64,000 nucleotides of DNA from contig UBMI01000007.1 of assembly GCA_900466475.1 (NCBI GenBank), positions 266,569-330,568 on the forward strand, read 5' to 3'. Position 1 is the stretch's first letter. Each line of letters starts with the position of its first letter. Position numbers and translations under genes: made by a program. Origin of the DNA: Hyphomicrobiales bacterium (GTDB taxonomy: Bacteria > Pseudomonadota > Alphaproteobacteria > Rhizobiales > Rhizobiaceae). The notes beneath the pieces were generated by a model. The model made no database searches and was not told where the DNA came from. It saw nothing but the letters and a program-made list of their open reading frames with translations. This document shows positions 18,560-27,877 of the stretch, piece after piece.

Positions 18560-19414
18560 TTATGCGAAGAGGAAATCGGAAGCGTGGAGATCCGCCAAGT
18601 TAACGTTCTGCAGCGTCACGATATGGTTCGAGTCAAGGGTGATGACCGTGTTGGCGCCATCCTGAACAGCATGCGACATGATGTCAGCAAACTTGTACTG
18701 GCTCACACCAGCTGCGCCGAACTTCAGCTTATCCTGGCCGATGGTGAAATCGGCGATATAATCTGAACCGCTTTCAAAAACGAAAGTGTCCTTGCCGGTG
18801 CCGCCAACCAGATAATCATTGCCTGCGCCGCCGTAAAGGAAATCGTCGCCAGCGCCACCATAGACATCGTCATCGCCGTCATCGCCGAAGACAAAATCGT
18901 TACCGTCGTCGCCAAGTACCTTGTCGTTGCCGGCGCCGCCGTATACGCGGTCGTTGCCTTCGTTGCCGTGAACGATGTCGTTGCCTTCGTCGCCGTAAAC
19001 GCGGTCGTCGCCAGCATCGCCAGTGATGAAATCAGCGCCGGTACCGCCGCGCACGATGTCGTTGCCGGTGCCACCGCCCAGAAAATCGTCGCCTGCGCCG
19101 CCGTAGATCGCGTCGTTGCCTTCGCCACCCCAGACATGGTCGCTGCCGTCGCCGGAGGCAATGATGTCATTGCCAGCACCGCCGAAGACGAAGTCGTCGC
19201 CTTCACGCGAGTTGATTACGTCGTCGCCGGCGTCACCGTAAATTGCATCTTTTCCGCTGCCGCTGCCGATCAGATCGTTGCCATTGCCGCCGAGTATTTT
19301 GTCGTCGCCGTTACCAGAATAGATCGTGTCATTACCGTCGCGCCCACGAATCTCATCATTTCCAGCCGTACCCTTGAGAGTGTCGTCTGAATTGGTACCC
19401 AGAACGTTAGCCAT
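18560..19414 (-). CDS. RTX calcium-binding repeat protein, type I secreted
   Basis: A 284-residue protein that is almost entirely RTX nonapeptide repeats (GGxGxDxxx type, from residue 10 to about 205), with no N-terminal enzyme domain. The C-terminal 75 residues (FVFESGSDYIADF and onward) match the serralysin-type capping region and hold the uncleaved type I secretion signal, ending HASDFLFA. The ATG at 19414 has GGGAG upstream. The PrsD/PrsE-like exporter at 24793-27877 is the probable secretion route. Calcium would fold the repeats into a beta-roll outside the cell. A role as EPS-binding matrix protein, adhesin or calcium scaffold is inferred. Confidence 0.88.
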   Translation of the reverse strand: MANVLGTNSDDTLKGTAGNDEIRGRDGNDTIYSGNGDDKILGGNGNDLIGSGSGKDAIYGDAGDDVINSREGDDFVFGGAGNDIIASGDGSDHVWGGEGNDAIYGGAGDDFLGGGTGNDIVRGGTGADFITGDAGDDRVYGDEGNDIVHGNEGNDRVYGGAGNDKVLGDDGNDFVFGDDGDDDVYGGAGDDFLYGGAGNDYLVGGTGKDTFVFESGSDYIADFTIGQDKLKFGAAGVSQYKFADIMSHAVQDGANTVITLDSNHIVTLQNVNLADLHASDFLFA

Positions 19415-20565
19415 TTCGATTCTCCCTTTGAAACACAAGTAAGATATTTATAGTGAAGCGCCCTCGGCTTTCGCTCCCTTGACTATTTAATAATTAATAT
19501 ATTGTAAACCCTGAAGTTGCGAACAAATTTGGGCTGATAAAAATATACTTAATTTGGGATCACTCGCTTAAGGTGTACTTTCGTTCAACTACGCGATACC
19601 GCAACTATTGCACGTTAAAATATTCAACGGAGGGAATTACAAGAATAGCGATATTGGAGGGTGCCAATAGGGCCAGGAACGTGCAACCAAGAGGCCGACC
19701 CGGGCTCCGGATTTTCACTGCGCAAGGCGTCCGGCACACCCGTTCATTATAATATCTACCGCAGCACTCGCGACGGAGAGTTCGATCGACTTCGTCCATT
19801 CGTCTTGGGCCGTCGATATTCTGACGGGAATGGCTGCCCCCCGGCTCAAAGACACGTCGGGCGCTGGGTACGATGACCAGCCGCGAGCGAAACCATCAGC
19901 TTTCGCGATGCAACCTGCTTCCGTCGCCATCGCCGCGCTACGCAAAAGCGCCGAACTGGGAAAAGACGAGTCCCTCAACAGATACCGGGATAATCCAGCC
20001 AAACCGATCTCGGTCATCGCGGCAAACGAAGCGATGCAGTTCCCGTTGTCATCAACTGTCAGGCGTGGTGGGGACAGCCCGAACTTTCGGGATCATTGAG
20101 CCGCGAGCTGGCCCGATCTTAGCCCGAAGTAAGGAGCCAGCGCCGCAAGGATCCTTTCGAGACCTCAACACGAAAATGTCCATTTGCCGGCGCCCTCTGC
20201 TGAGCCCATGGCGCTAGATGCATTTTCGATTGCCTCCATCGATCGTGAGCTCCTCACCTGTGGAAACCATCCGGCGACATGCTGCTGGAGGCGCCCGCCA
20301 AGACCGGCTGCGCGCATTTATTCACTTATAAATGATATCTCGGTGCGCATCGTATGCGGCCTTAGCCATTTGTTTTTACTCCGCTAATCACGCGGATGCT
20401 CGCCTTGGGGCACCAATCGGCCTGCCATTATTTCTCGACGAAGGCCCAAGTCAGGCCGCAATGTCGCCAATTTCCCCAGAGATTTAGGCGTTGCAATCGC
20501 TTGGGAATATTAATATCCATTCTAGGCCTGAACGGGGCGTAGGGATTCATTCGCGAGGAATTCTA
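19415..20565. other. 1.15-kb region without a recognised gene
   Basis: The left 250 bases are AT-rich and probably contain the RTX promoter (TATATT near 19488 on the minus strand is a possible -10). The rest is GC-rich with several overlapping short ORFs. One at 19830-20099 (plus, 89 codons) has fairly protein-like composition but no ribosome site and no motif. The stretch could hold a decayed gene or regulatory RNA; nothing here can be named. Confidence 0.4.
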
Positions 20566-21456
20566 ATGGCTTACGCTGTATCAGCAGTAATACCTGTTAA
20601 GAATCGGCCTACCGAGATCATCCGAGCCGTAAAGAGTATTTTAGCTCAAACGGTAGTTCCGGAAGAGATAGTCATCGTTGATGACGGCTCGACAGATTCT
20701 ACTCCGGCGGCAATTAGCCAGCTCGCCGAAGAGCATTCAATTATTAAACCAATTTTCCTGAGCAAAAGCCGGGGCGCCTCTGGTGCCAGAAATGAAGGCT
20801 GCCGCGCGGCGGCAGGCGACATGCTTGCTCTTCTCGATTCCGACGATGAGTGGCTTCCTGAAAAAATGGAGCTGCAGCTAAAGCTCCTGACGGAAGATGA
20901 AAAATGCCCGGCCGCCGGCTGCGGTATGAAATACGACTATATAGACAGGCCTAGCGTTTCCCGCGTGCCCCCGCGGGTGATAACGCTCGAACACCTCAGC
21001 CAGGGAAATATCTTTGGCTCGGCCTCTGTGGCGCTGATCCGCAAAAGCAGCTTCGTGGATGTCGGCGGGTTTGATGAAAGCCTGCCGAATTGCGAAGACT
21101 GGGATCTGTGGTTCCGTCTATCGCAGATTGCCCCACTCCTGAGCACCAGTGAAATAATGGTGCGCTATAGCTATGACGGGAATGACAAGCTTTCGCGCAA
21201 TATCGACAAGCTCATCCTTGGTCACAACATGATGCGCGACAAGATATTGGCGAGCGTCAGCAATCAGCGCCAGAGAAACATTATCATCGCCGCCCATGAG
21301 ATGAAGATGGCTGAAATTGCCGTTCGTACGATCGGCTCCCCCAGCATGGGCTTTAAACATGCGTGGAAGAGCCTGGCGGCAAATGCAGGCCCACAGAATG
21401 TCACGCGTGCTCTGAAGCTGCTGGCCGCAGGCGCTTTCTATTCAAATCGCTACTAG
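20566..21456 (+). CDS. Family 2 glycosyltransferase
   Basis: A 296-residue GT-A fold protein. The ATG at 20566 follows GAGGAA by a good distance and gives an N-terminus MAYAVSAVIPVKNRP typical of GT2. Motifs are IVDDGSTDST near 44-53, the DxD equivalent DSDDEW near 94-99, GGFDE near 165 and CEDWDLWFRL near 173-182. It would transfer a sugar from a nucleotide donor to the lipid-linked EPS repeat in the cytoplasm. It stands alone, with more than 500 empty bases on each side. Donor and linkage cannot be read from sequence. Confidence 0.9.
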   Translation: MAYAVSAVIPVKNRPTEIIRAVKSILAQTVVPEEIVIVDDGSTDSTPAAISQLAEEHSIIKPIFLSKSRGASGARNEGCRAAAGDMLALLDSDDEWLPEKMELQLKLLTEDEKCPAAGCGMKYDYIDRPSVSRVPPRVITLEHLSQGNIFGSASVALIRKSSFVDVGGFDESLPNCEDWDLWFRLSQIAPLLSTSEIMVRYSYDGNDKLSRNIDKLILGHNMMRDKILASVSNQRQRNIIIAAHEMKMAEIAVRTIGSPSMGFKHAWKSLAANAGPQNVTRALKLLAAGAFYSNRY

Positions 21457-22037
21457 AGAAGTCCTGCATTCAAATGGCTTCGCTGCAAAGTGAGGTCATT
21501 TGATGCAGACATTCTTGTGCCTGATTTGATTTTGCCCACCCTCCCACATCATGTGGGGCGCTGCGAAGACGGATCTATCCGTCCAAATTTCCGGTCGCCT
21601 TCAAGAACAGGTTTTGTCCTCCTCCGAATCGCGATTTGGTACGGCGCAGCACGAATCCACGTGCTGAGGGCGACCTTGCCAGCCTCCAAATACCCTATAT
21701 ATGCTGCATTGCACACTGCCCTTCGGCGGCGTTATCATTACTGCGGCAGACGGCCAAAAAACTGTCCGCCAGCATCGATGCACACAAGAGGAACAGAGGG
21801 AAAGTAAGCTGACTTTTGTAAAAAAGCGTTTAAAAACAACTCTCTGTCGGCGATGATCGGAACTTCGCTTTTGAGTTTTCGAAAAAATCCCCAGAATGGC
21901 TATTTCGAAAATGTCATATGCACTATACAAATGTGATCGAAATTGATCATCGGCAAAACGTTCATTTTTTTGCGGTTGCGTAATCGATGTAAATTTTCGG
22001 CTATCGCCGCACAATCACAAACAGCAGGAGCGTGCGA
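21457..22037. other. Intergenic region upstream of GDP-mannose dehydrogenase, no gene seen
   Basis: About 580 bases. The left half holds short ORFs without motifs. The right 130 bases are AT-rich and include an operator-like inverted repeat at 21934-21949; a promoter for the dehydrogenase is expected here. Confidence 0.4.
21934..21949. promoter_or_regulatory. Operator-like inverted repeat TGATC-N6-GATCA
   Basis: A perfect 5-bp inverted repeat around GAAATT lies 89 bases upstream of the GDP-mannose dehydrogenase start in AT-rich DNA. Size and symmetry suit a small dimeric regulator, but the match is short and could be chance. Confidence 0.3.
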
Positions 22038-23303
22038 ATGAAAATTGCAATCTTTGGCCTTGGCTATGTCGGCCTCACAGGTGCCGGTTGCCTGCTCAAA
22101 GAAGGTCATTCCATCGTCGGCGTGGAACCTCACGAAGACAAGGTAAAGCTCATTCTCTCCGGTCATTCGCCGATCTATGAGCCAGGCCTCGACGACCTCC
22201 TGGCATCGGGTCTGGCTGACAATCGCCTGACTGTCGTCTCCAAGGTCGGCACATTGCTTTCGGAATGCGACCTGGCCATTGTCTGCGTCGGCACCCCGAG
22301 TGCAGCCGACGGCTCGCATAACATGACATTCATTGCCGAAGTCTCGCGTCAGATTGCTCTGGGCGTGAACGTCGGTCGTGAGAAGCCGTTGACCGTCGTT
22401 TTCCGCAGCACGATCCGCCCGGGTTCGATCGACGGATTGATCGCACCGATCTTCAAGGCCCATCTTGGCAAGGATTTCGGGAAGTCGGTTGAAATCGTCT
22501 ACAACCCTGAATTTCTCCGTGAGTCCGTCGCCATCAAGGATTACTTCAATCCGCCGAAGATCGTCGTTGGCACTCAGAACGGCCAGCCCTCCGAGCGCAT
22601 GACTGAACTTTACAAGAATATCAGTGCGCCGATGTTCGTCACCGGCTACCGCGAAGCCGAGTTCACCAAATTCGTCGACAACACCTGGCACGCGGTCAAG
22701 GTCGCGTTCGCCAACGAAATCGGCCGCGTCTGCGTGCAACTCGATATCGACCCTCAGACGGTACACAAGATCTTCGTCTCCGATACCAAGCTGAATATCT
22801 CGCCCTATTACATGCGTCCCGGCGGCCCCTTCGGCGGCTCCTGCCTCCCGAAGGATGTCAGGGCACTGGCCCACATCTCCGAGGAAGTCGGCGCTTTCAA
22901 CCATCTGGTCGATTCACTGCTGCGTTCCAACGAGGCGCATAAACGCTTCATCTTCGACTACGTTACGCGCGATGTCGCGCCGAAGGCAAACATCCTCATG
23001 CTTGGGCTCGCGTTCAAGGCAGAAAGCGATGACCTGCGTGAAAGCCCCCAGCTTAACCTGGCACATAAGCTGATCACCTCAGGCTACAAGCTCAGCATCT
23101 ACGATCCGGCCGTCAAGCCGACGCAGTTGCTCGGTCAGAACATGGGTTACGCCTTCTCGCATCTTCCATCCATCTCGGAAATCATGGTGTCGAAGGAAGA
23201 AGCCGAAAGCACCGAATACGATCTGGTGATCGATACAAACGGAAGCTTGGCAAAGATAGATGTGAAGGCTGCTAAAACAGTTGACACAAATACGCTGCAC
23301 TAA
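22038..23303 (+). CDS. GDP-mannose 6-dehydrogenase (AlgD-type)
   Basis: A 421-residue nucleotide-sugar dehydrogenase. The N-terminus MKIAIFGLGYVGLTG gives the Rossmann motif. The region around the catalytic cysteine (LNISPYYMRPGGPFGG, then SCLPKDVRAL; Cys near 269) closely follows AlgD of Pseudomonas and differs from the UDP-glucose enzyme at 11984. AlgD oxidises GDP-mannose to GDP-mannuronate, the alginate precursor. AGGAG lies seven bases before the ATG. GDP-mannose would come from the manB/manC block. No Alg8/Alg44 alginate polymerase is in the window, so mannuronate probably enters a Wzx/Wzy-type heteropolymer (inference). Confidence 0.88.
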   Translation: MKIAIFGLGYVGLTGAGCLLKEGHSIVGVEPHEDKVKLILSGHSPIYEPGLDDLLASGLADNRLTVVSKVGTLLSECDLAIVCVGTPSAADGSHNMTFIAEVSRQIALGVNVGREKPLTVVFRSTIRPGSIDGLIAPIFKAHLGKDFGKSVEIVYNPEFLRESVAIKDYFNPPKIVVGTQNGQPSERMTELYKNISAPMFVTGYREAEFTKFVDNTWHAVKVAFANEIGRVCVQLDIDPQTVHKIFVSDTKLNISPYYMRPGGPFGGSCLPKDVRALAHISEEVGAFNHLVDSLLRSNEAHKRFIFDYVTRDVAPKANILMLGLAFKAESDDLRESPQLNLAHKLITSGYKLSIYDPAVKPTQLLGQNMGYAFSHLPSISEIMVSKEEAESTEYDLVIDTNGSLAKIDVKAAKTVDTNTLH

Positions 23304-23320
23304 GAAGCAAAGACACGCCG

Positions 23321-23346
23321 TCGGCCTCTCCGGAGGCCGATTCTTT
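23321..23346 (+). terminator. Intercistronic terminator/attenuator
   Basis: TCGGCCTC / GAGGCCGA form a perfect 8-bp stem with a TCCG loop followed by TTCTTT. It lies between the dehydrogenase stop and the next glycosyltransferase start, so it may uncouple or attenuate expression of the two. Confidence 0.65.
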
Positions 23347-23371
23347 GAGAATTACCGAGAGTAGGCAATCG

Positions 23372-24625
23372 ATGGCAATTCAAGAAACAATCGATATGGC
23401 CCCGGATGATGCGACAGATCTCAGTGCCTTGCCCTTGAAGGGGCGAAAAGTGCTGATCGTCGTCGAGAACCTGCCGGTTCCCTTCGACCGTCGCGTCTGG
23501 CAGGAAGCCCGGACCTTGACCGCCGCAGGTGCGCAAGTTTGCGTCATCTGCCCGACTGGAAAGGGCTTCACCGAACGCTACGAATACATCGAGGGGATCC
23601 ATGTTTACCGGCATCCCCTGCCGCTCGATGCGAGCGGGGCGTTGGGTTACCTGCTCGAATACGGTGTCGCGCTGTTTTGGGAAACCGTCCTTGCCTGGAA
23701 GATTTTCTTCCGTCACGGCTTCGACACAGTTCACGGCTGCAACCCGCCTGATCTGATCTTCCTGGTCGCGTGGCAGTTCCGGCTCTTCGGTGTCCCGTAC
23801 ATCTTCGATCATCACGACATCAATCCAGAGCTCTACGAAGCCAAGTATGAAAAGCGCGGCTTTTTCTGGAGATTGATGTGCTGCTTCGAGTGGATCACCT
23901 TCAAGAGCGCTCGCGTCGTCATCTCTACAAATGAGAGCTATCGCGAAATTGCCCAGGTGCGCGGCGGCAAGAAAGCCGACGATATCTACGTTGTCAGAAG
24001 CGGACCGGACCTCTCGCGTTTCGTAGCAGTACAGCCCAACGAAGCACTCAAGAAGGGCCGAAAGTACCTCGTCGGGTATGTAGGCGTGATGGGCGCTCAG
24101 GAAGGTGTCGATATCCTTCTCGATGCCGTGGCCTATATCAAGAACCAGATGGGTCGCGATGACATTCAATTCGTTCTGGTCGGGGGCGGCCCAAGTGCCA
24201 AGGGCCTTGCTGCCGATGCGGAAAGAATGGGCCTTTCGGAGTGCGTAACCTTCACAGGACGCGTCTCGGACCATGATCTTCTCGAGGTGCTGTCGACGTC
24301 TGACGTCTGCGTCAATCCCGATCGCGTCAACCCGATGAACGACAAGTCGACGATGAACAAGATCATCGAGTACATGGCACTCGGCAAGCCGATCGTTCAG
24401 TTTGACGTCACCGAAGGCAGGCGCAGTGCCGAGGAAGCCTCGCTTTACGCGAAGGCCAACGATGCGAAGGATTTCGCCGAGAAAATCGTAGCCCTCCTCG
24501 AAAATCCGGAAGAGCGTGCGCGGATGGGCGCCATCGGCCGGAAGCGTGTCGCAAGCAGCCTTGCATGGCCGTACCAGATCCCCAATCTGATCGCTGCCTA
24601 CAAGAAGGTGAAGCGACAGGGCTGA
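23372..24625 (+). CDS. Family 4 glycosyltransferase
   Basis: A 417-residue GT-B protein. The ATG at 23372 is chosen over a TTG at 23345 that would overlap the upstream hairpin. The N-terminal half has VVENLPVPFDRRVWQEA near 28-44 and FDHHDINPELY near 150. The donor-binding half has GYVGVMGAQEG near 235 and the E-x7-E-like region MNKIIEYMALGKP near 328-340. Such retaining enzymes add mannose or similar sugars to lipid-linked intermediates. It immediately follows the GDP-mannose dehydrogenase gene, hinting at GDP-mannose or GDP-mannuronate as donor, which is inference. Confidence 0.9.
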   Translation: MAIQETIDMAPDDATDLSALPLKGRKVLIVVENLPVPFDRRVWQEARTLTAAGAQVCVICPTGKGFTERYEYIEGIHVYRHPLPLDASGALGYLLEYGVALFWETVLAWKIFFRHGFDTVHGCNPPDLIFLVAWQFRLFGVPYIFDHHDINPELYEAKYEKRGFFWRLMCCFEWITFKSARVVISTNESYREIAQVRGGKKADDIYVVRSGPDLSRFVAVQPNEALKKGRKYLVGYVGVMGAQEGVDILLDAVAYIKNQMGRDDIQFVLVGGGPSAKGLAADAERMGLSECVTFTGRVSDHDLLEVLSTSDVCVNPDRVNPMNDKSTMNKIIEYMALGKPIVQFDVTEGRRSAEEASLYAKANDAKDFAEKIVALLENPEERARMGAIGRKRVASSLAWPYQIPNLIAAYKKVKRQG

Positions 24626-24650
24626 TCTCCGGAAACAGGCAGACAAGCAA

Positions 24651-24685
24651 AAAGCCGCATGAGTTGCTCTCATGCGGCTTTATTT
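24651..24685 (+). terminator. Rho-independent terminator
   Basis: A perfect 13-bp stem (AAAGCCGCATGAG / CTCATGCGGCTTT) with a 5-base loop and a T-rich tail lies 26 bases after the glycosyltransferase. It separates this transcript from the convergent secretion operon. Confidence 0.92.
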
Positions 24686-24792
24686 ATTACTCTCTCGCTG
24701 AGTTGAAATTCCAGAAGCTGTCGCGATTCAGCCGTTGTCGCTCTGCCCGATTGGCAGATGCATTTCTGTCCCCAGCGCAGCCCGATCGACGA

Positions 24793-26094
24793 CTATTCCT
24801 CGCGGAAGGTGTGCTTCATCTGGTCGGTTAGCGGCTTGGTCAGATAGGATATGACGGAGCGATCGGCAACCTTGATAAAGATTTCAGCCGGCATGCCGGG
24901 GTAGAGCTTCATGCCCTGCAGCTTTGCGAGACTTTCGGGTTCCGGTCTTATACGCACCGGATAATATTTTGCACCTGTGCGCTCTTCGGTGATGGCATCT
25001 GGAGATACCGACAGGACCTTGCCCTGAACTTCAGGCGTCGATCGTTGATCGAATGCGGTGAATCGAATGTCGACATCCTGATCGACATGCACCTGATCGA
25101 TGTTGCGCGTTGCAATCTTTGCCTCGACCGTGAGGGCACGATTGTCCGGCGCCAGCAGCATAAGCGTTTCGCCTGGCGTGACGACGCCGCCAAGCGTATG
25201 GACGGAAAGCTGGTAAATTCGGCCGCTCAGCGGCGCCTTCAAATCCAGCCGCTGAAGCTGATCGAGAGCAGCGATGCGGCGCTCCTCCATCTCGGCAATA
25301 TTGCCCTCGACATCCGTGAGGTCCTTGGAATTTTCAGCACTTTGATCCGCATCAAGCTGAAGAACTTGCAGTTTGATCTCGGCAATCTTGCCCTCTGCCT
25401 GAGCACGGTATGCAACCCGGCTACCGCGGCTGCCATCAAGGTCGGCCTTCTGGCGTTTCAAACTGTTTATCTTTTGCATGGTCACGAGCTTCTTCTCATA
25501 AAGCTCTTCCGTTGCAGCAAGCTCTTCGTTGACAAGTGTGGTGGCGTCGTCGATCGCCTGCAGCTGTATGGTGTCGCCTTTGATTTCCTCGTCAAGCTGG
25601 GCCATCTTCTCTTCAAGCTGCTTTTTGCGCCCGACCATCGAAGATTGGCGCGTCTTGAAAAGCTGCATTTCGCCGTCAATCAGCAGCTTGTTTGCCTCGA
25701 GATCGACGCCCTTTGCCTCCAGTTCGTCCATTGAAAAACTGGGCTGCCCCAGCCGCTCCGCCTCAAGACGACTTCTCCGGACATAAAGCTGAGCAAGATT
25801 ACTGTTGATGATGCCGAGATTGGCTTTGACAGAAGTCCCGTCGAGCTTCAGCAGGACCTCGCCCGCGTTCACATGGCTGCCTTCGCTGACCGAGATTTCG
25901 GAAACGATACCACCAACGAGGTGCTGTATCTTCTTCACGTTATCATCGATTACAACCGTCGCCTCGCCGACGACAGCATTTGAAAGCGTCGTTGTCGCTG
26001 CCCACCCCCCGATGTTGCCGACGAGCAGGATTGCCATGGCGACGACCATCACCGAATGGCGCCGCAGCGATCGCTGAGATTCAGATACCGTCAC
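24793..26094 (-). CDS. prsE: Type I secretion membrane fusion protein (HlyD/PrsE family)
   Basis: A periplasmic adaptor of about 433 residues linking the inner-membrane ABC exporter to an outer-membrane channel. It has one N-terminal membrane helix (MVVAMAILLVGNIGGWA), a lipoyl half-motif (GGIVSEISVSEGSHV), a long coiled-coil hairpin of about 200 residues, a second lipoyl half (LKAPLSGRIYQLSV) and a C-terminal beta domain. The GTG at 26094 is preferred: GGAG lies upstream and it starts four bases after the ABC gene ends. A longer TTG start at 26124 is possible. Rhizobial PrsD/PrsE export EPS glycanases and RTX proteins, fitting the cargo genes at 18560 and 28216. Confidence 0.85.
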   Translation of the reverse strand: MTVSESQRSLRRHSVMVVAMAILLVGNIGGWAATTTLSNAVVGEATVVIDDNVKKIQHLVGGIVSEISVSEGSHVNAGEVLLKLDGTSVKANLGIINSNLAQLYVRRSRLEAERLGQPSFSMDELEAKGVDLEANKLLIDGEMQLFKTRQSSMVGRKKQLEEKMAQLDEEIKGDTIQLQAIDDATTLVNEELAATEELYEKKLVTMQKINSLKRQKADLDGSRGSRVAYRAQAEGKIAEIKLQVLQLDADQSAENSKDLTDVEGNIAEMEERRIAALDQLQRLDLKAPLSGRIYQLSVHTLGGVVTPGETLMLLAPDNRALTVEAKIATRNIDQVHVDQDVDIRFTAFDQRSTPEVQGKVLSVSPDAITEERTGAKYYPVRIRPEPESLAKLQGMKLYPGMPAEIFIKVADRSVISYLTKPLTDQMKHTFREE

Positions 26095-26098
26095 GATG

Positions 26099-27877
26099 TC
26101 ACTGCTCCTGGGAATCGCCAACAATTTTCAAGGTCGATCGTTCTGCAGGAATCGGCTTGATTTCCCGCCGCAGAACCTTGGCAAGCACTTCATCCTTGGG
26201 CCCGAATGCCGCAAGTTTACCATCCTTCATCATCAGAACGTAGTCACAACCGGCAAGCGCGTTGGGCCGATGTGCGATGATGACGACGATGCCGCCGCGC
26301 CGGCGCACGGCGAGAATAGCTTCTGCGAGTGCAGCTTCTCCCTCAGCATCCAGATTGGAATTCGGCTCGTCCAGCACAACAAGGAAAGGATCCTTGTAAA
26401 GCGCGCGCGCCAGTGCGACGCGTTGCCGTTGGCCGGCAGACAGCATCGAGCCACTTGGACCAATTTGGGTTTCATATCCGTTCGGCAACCGCAGGATCAT
26501 CTCGTGCACGCCGGCGATCTCGGCAGCAGCTATAACCGCTTCGGCCTCCGAATTTTGCTGAAACCGGGAGATATTCTCGGCGACGGTACCCGAGAAGAGT
26601 TCGATATCCTGTGGAAGGTAGCCGATATGCGCGCCGAGGGCAGTGTCATCCCATTGATCGAGTGCAGCACCGTCAAGCCGAACTGAACCGCGATAGGCAG
26701 GCCAGATTCCCGTAATCGCGCGGGCGAGCGACGATTTACCGGACGCACTGGGGCCGATCACACCGACTGCGCTACCCGCATCGAGCGAAAAGCTGATCCC
26801 CATGATGGTGAAGTCCTGCCTGCCGGGAGGGCCGCTCACGAGCTGCTCTACAGTCAGCTGGCGATAAGGTGCGCGTAGCCGGAGCGGCGTCGTATTCTCC
26901 GGCAATTCGCGGAAGGTTGTCTTTAGCCGCTTCCATGACTGCTGGGCCGAAACAAATCCCCGCCAGTTGGCAATCGCCTGTTCGACAGGCGCGAGCGATC
27001 GTGACGTGAGGATCGACGACGCGATGATGATCCCGCCGGTCGCCTGATTCTCGATGACCAGAACGGCGCCAGTTGCGAGCACGCCAGACTGCAAGACTGC
27101 CCGGAAGATTTTGGAGATGGTGGAATAGACATTGCTGGTATCGGAACCTGAACGCGACATCATCCGATAGGCTTTATTCTGATCGAGCCATCTGTCGGCC
27201 AGATCGTCTCTCATCCCCATGGCCTGGACAACCTCGGCATTTCTCTGGGCGGCCTGGAGATAGGCATTGCGCCGATTGCCGAGTTCGGTCGCCTGTTTTG
27301 TGGACACCTGCGCCGCTCTATGGGTGAGGACTGTCAGCGCGACCAAAACCAATGCGCCTCCGATGGCAATGACGCCGATGATCGGATGAAACATAAAGCA
27401 TATCGCGATGTAGATCGGCATCCAGGGCAGGTCGAGAAATGCCGCCGGACCGGAGCTCGAAAGGAAGCTGCGGATCTGATCGAAATCACGAAGGGTTTGC
27501 AGTCCGTCGCCGTCAACCCTTGTTTTGACCGATCCGATCATGACCGAGTTGAAAATACGTCCGCTCAGCACCTCATCGAAGACGCCGGAAATGCGCACGA
27601 GCATACGACCGCGCAGTACTTCGAAAACGCCTTGGAAAACATAGAGAAGAAGCGCCAGCAGTGACAAGGCGATGAGCGAGGGAATGCTGCGACTGGGAAT
27701 GACGCGATCATAAACCTGCAGCATGAAAAACGAGCCGGTCAGGTATAGAATATTGACCAGGGCGCTTGCCAGTGCGACCACCACGAACGCGCTCTTGCAG
27801 CGCGAGAAAGCCTCGGCACCGGTGGTCTTGTTCTGCGGCAGCACAAAGCCAGCTATCAATTTATTCAAATCTTCCAC
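26099..27877 (-). CDS. prsD: Type I secretion ABC transporter (PrtD/PrsD family)
   Basis: A 592-residue half-transporter with six membrane helices in residues 30-320 and a C-terminal nucleotide-binding domain: Walker A GPSASGKSS at 375-383, signature LSAGQ at 479-483 and Walker B VVLDEPNSNLD ending near 510. There is no N-terminal peptidase (C39) domain, as expected for exporters of proteins with an uncleaved C-terminal signal. Length matches PrsD/PrtD. It is directly followed by the HlyD-type partner. In Rhizobium leguminosarum the prsDE genes sit inside the EPS cluster beside a secreted glycanase gene, the same arrangement as here. Confidence 0.9.
   Translation of the reverse strand: MEDLNKLIAGFVLPQNKTTGAEAFSRCKSAFVVVALASALVNILYLTGSFFMLQVYDRVIPSRSIPSLIALSLLALLLYVFQGVFEVLRGRMLVRISGVFDEVLSGRIFNSVMIGSVKTRVDGDGLQTLRDFDQIRSFLSSSGPAAFLDLPWMPIYIAICFMFHPIIGVIAIGGALVLVALTVLTHRAAQVSTKQATELGNRRNAYLQAAQRNAEVVQAMGMRDDLADRWLDQNKAYRMMSRSGSDTSNVYSTISKIFRAVLQSGVLATGAVLVIENQATGGIIIASSILTSRSLAPVEQAIANWRGFVSAQQSWKRLKTTFRELPENTTPLRLRAPYRQLTVEQLVSGPPGRQDFTIMGISFSLDAGSAVGVIGPSASGKSSLARAITGIWPAYRGSVRLDGAALDQWDDTALGAHIGYLPQDIELFSGTVAENISRFQQNSEAEAVIAAAEIAGVHEMILRLPNGYETQIGPSGSMLSAGQRQRVALARALYKDPFLVVLDEPNSNLDAEGEAALAEAILAVRRRGGIVVIIAHRPNALAGCDYVLMMKDGKLAAFGPKDEVLAKVLRREIKPIPAERSTLKIVGDSQEQ

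Noticed and set aside
18968..19390. Long open frame opposite the RTX gene with V/A-rich repeats
   Set aside because: It is the antisense of the GGxGxD repeats; the repeat code keeps the opposite strand open. No ribosome site or motif.
23300..24673. 457-codon open frame opposite the GT4 gene
   Set aside because: Antisense shadow; it runs through the plus-strand terminator and has no motif.
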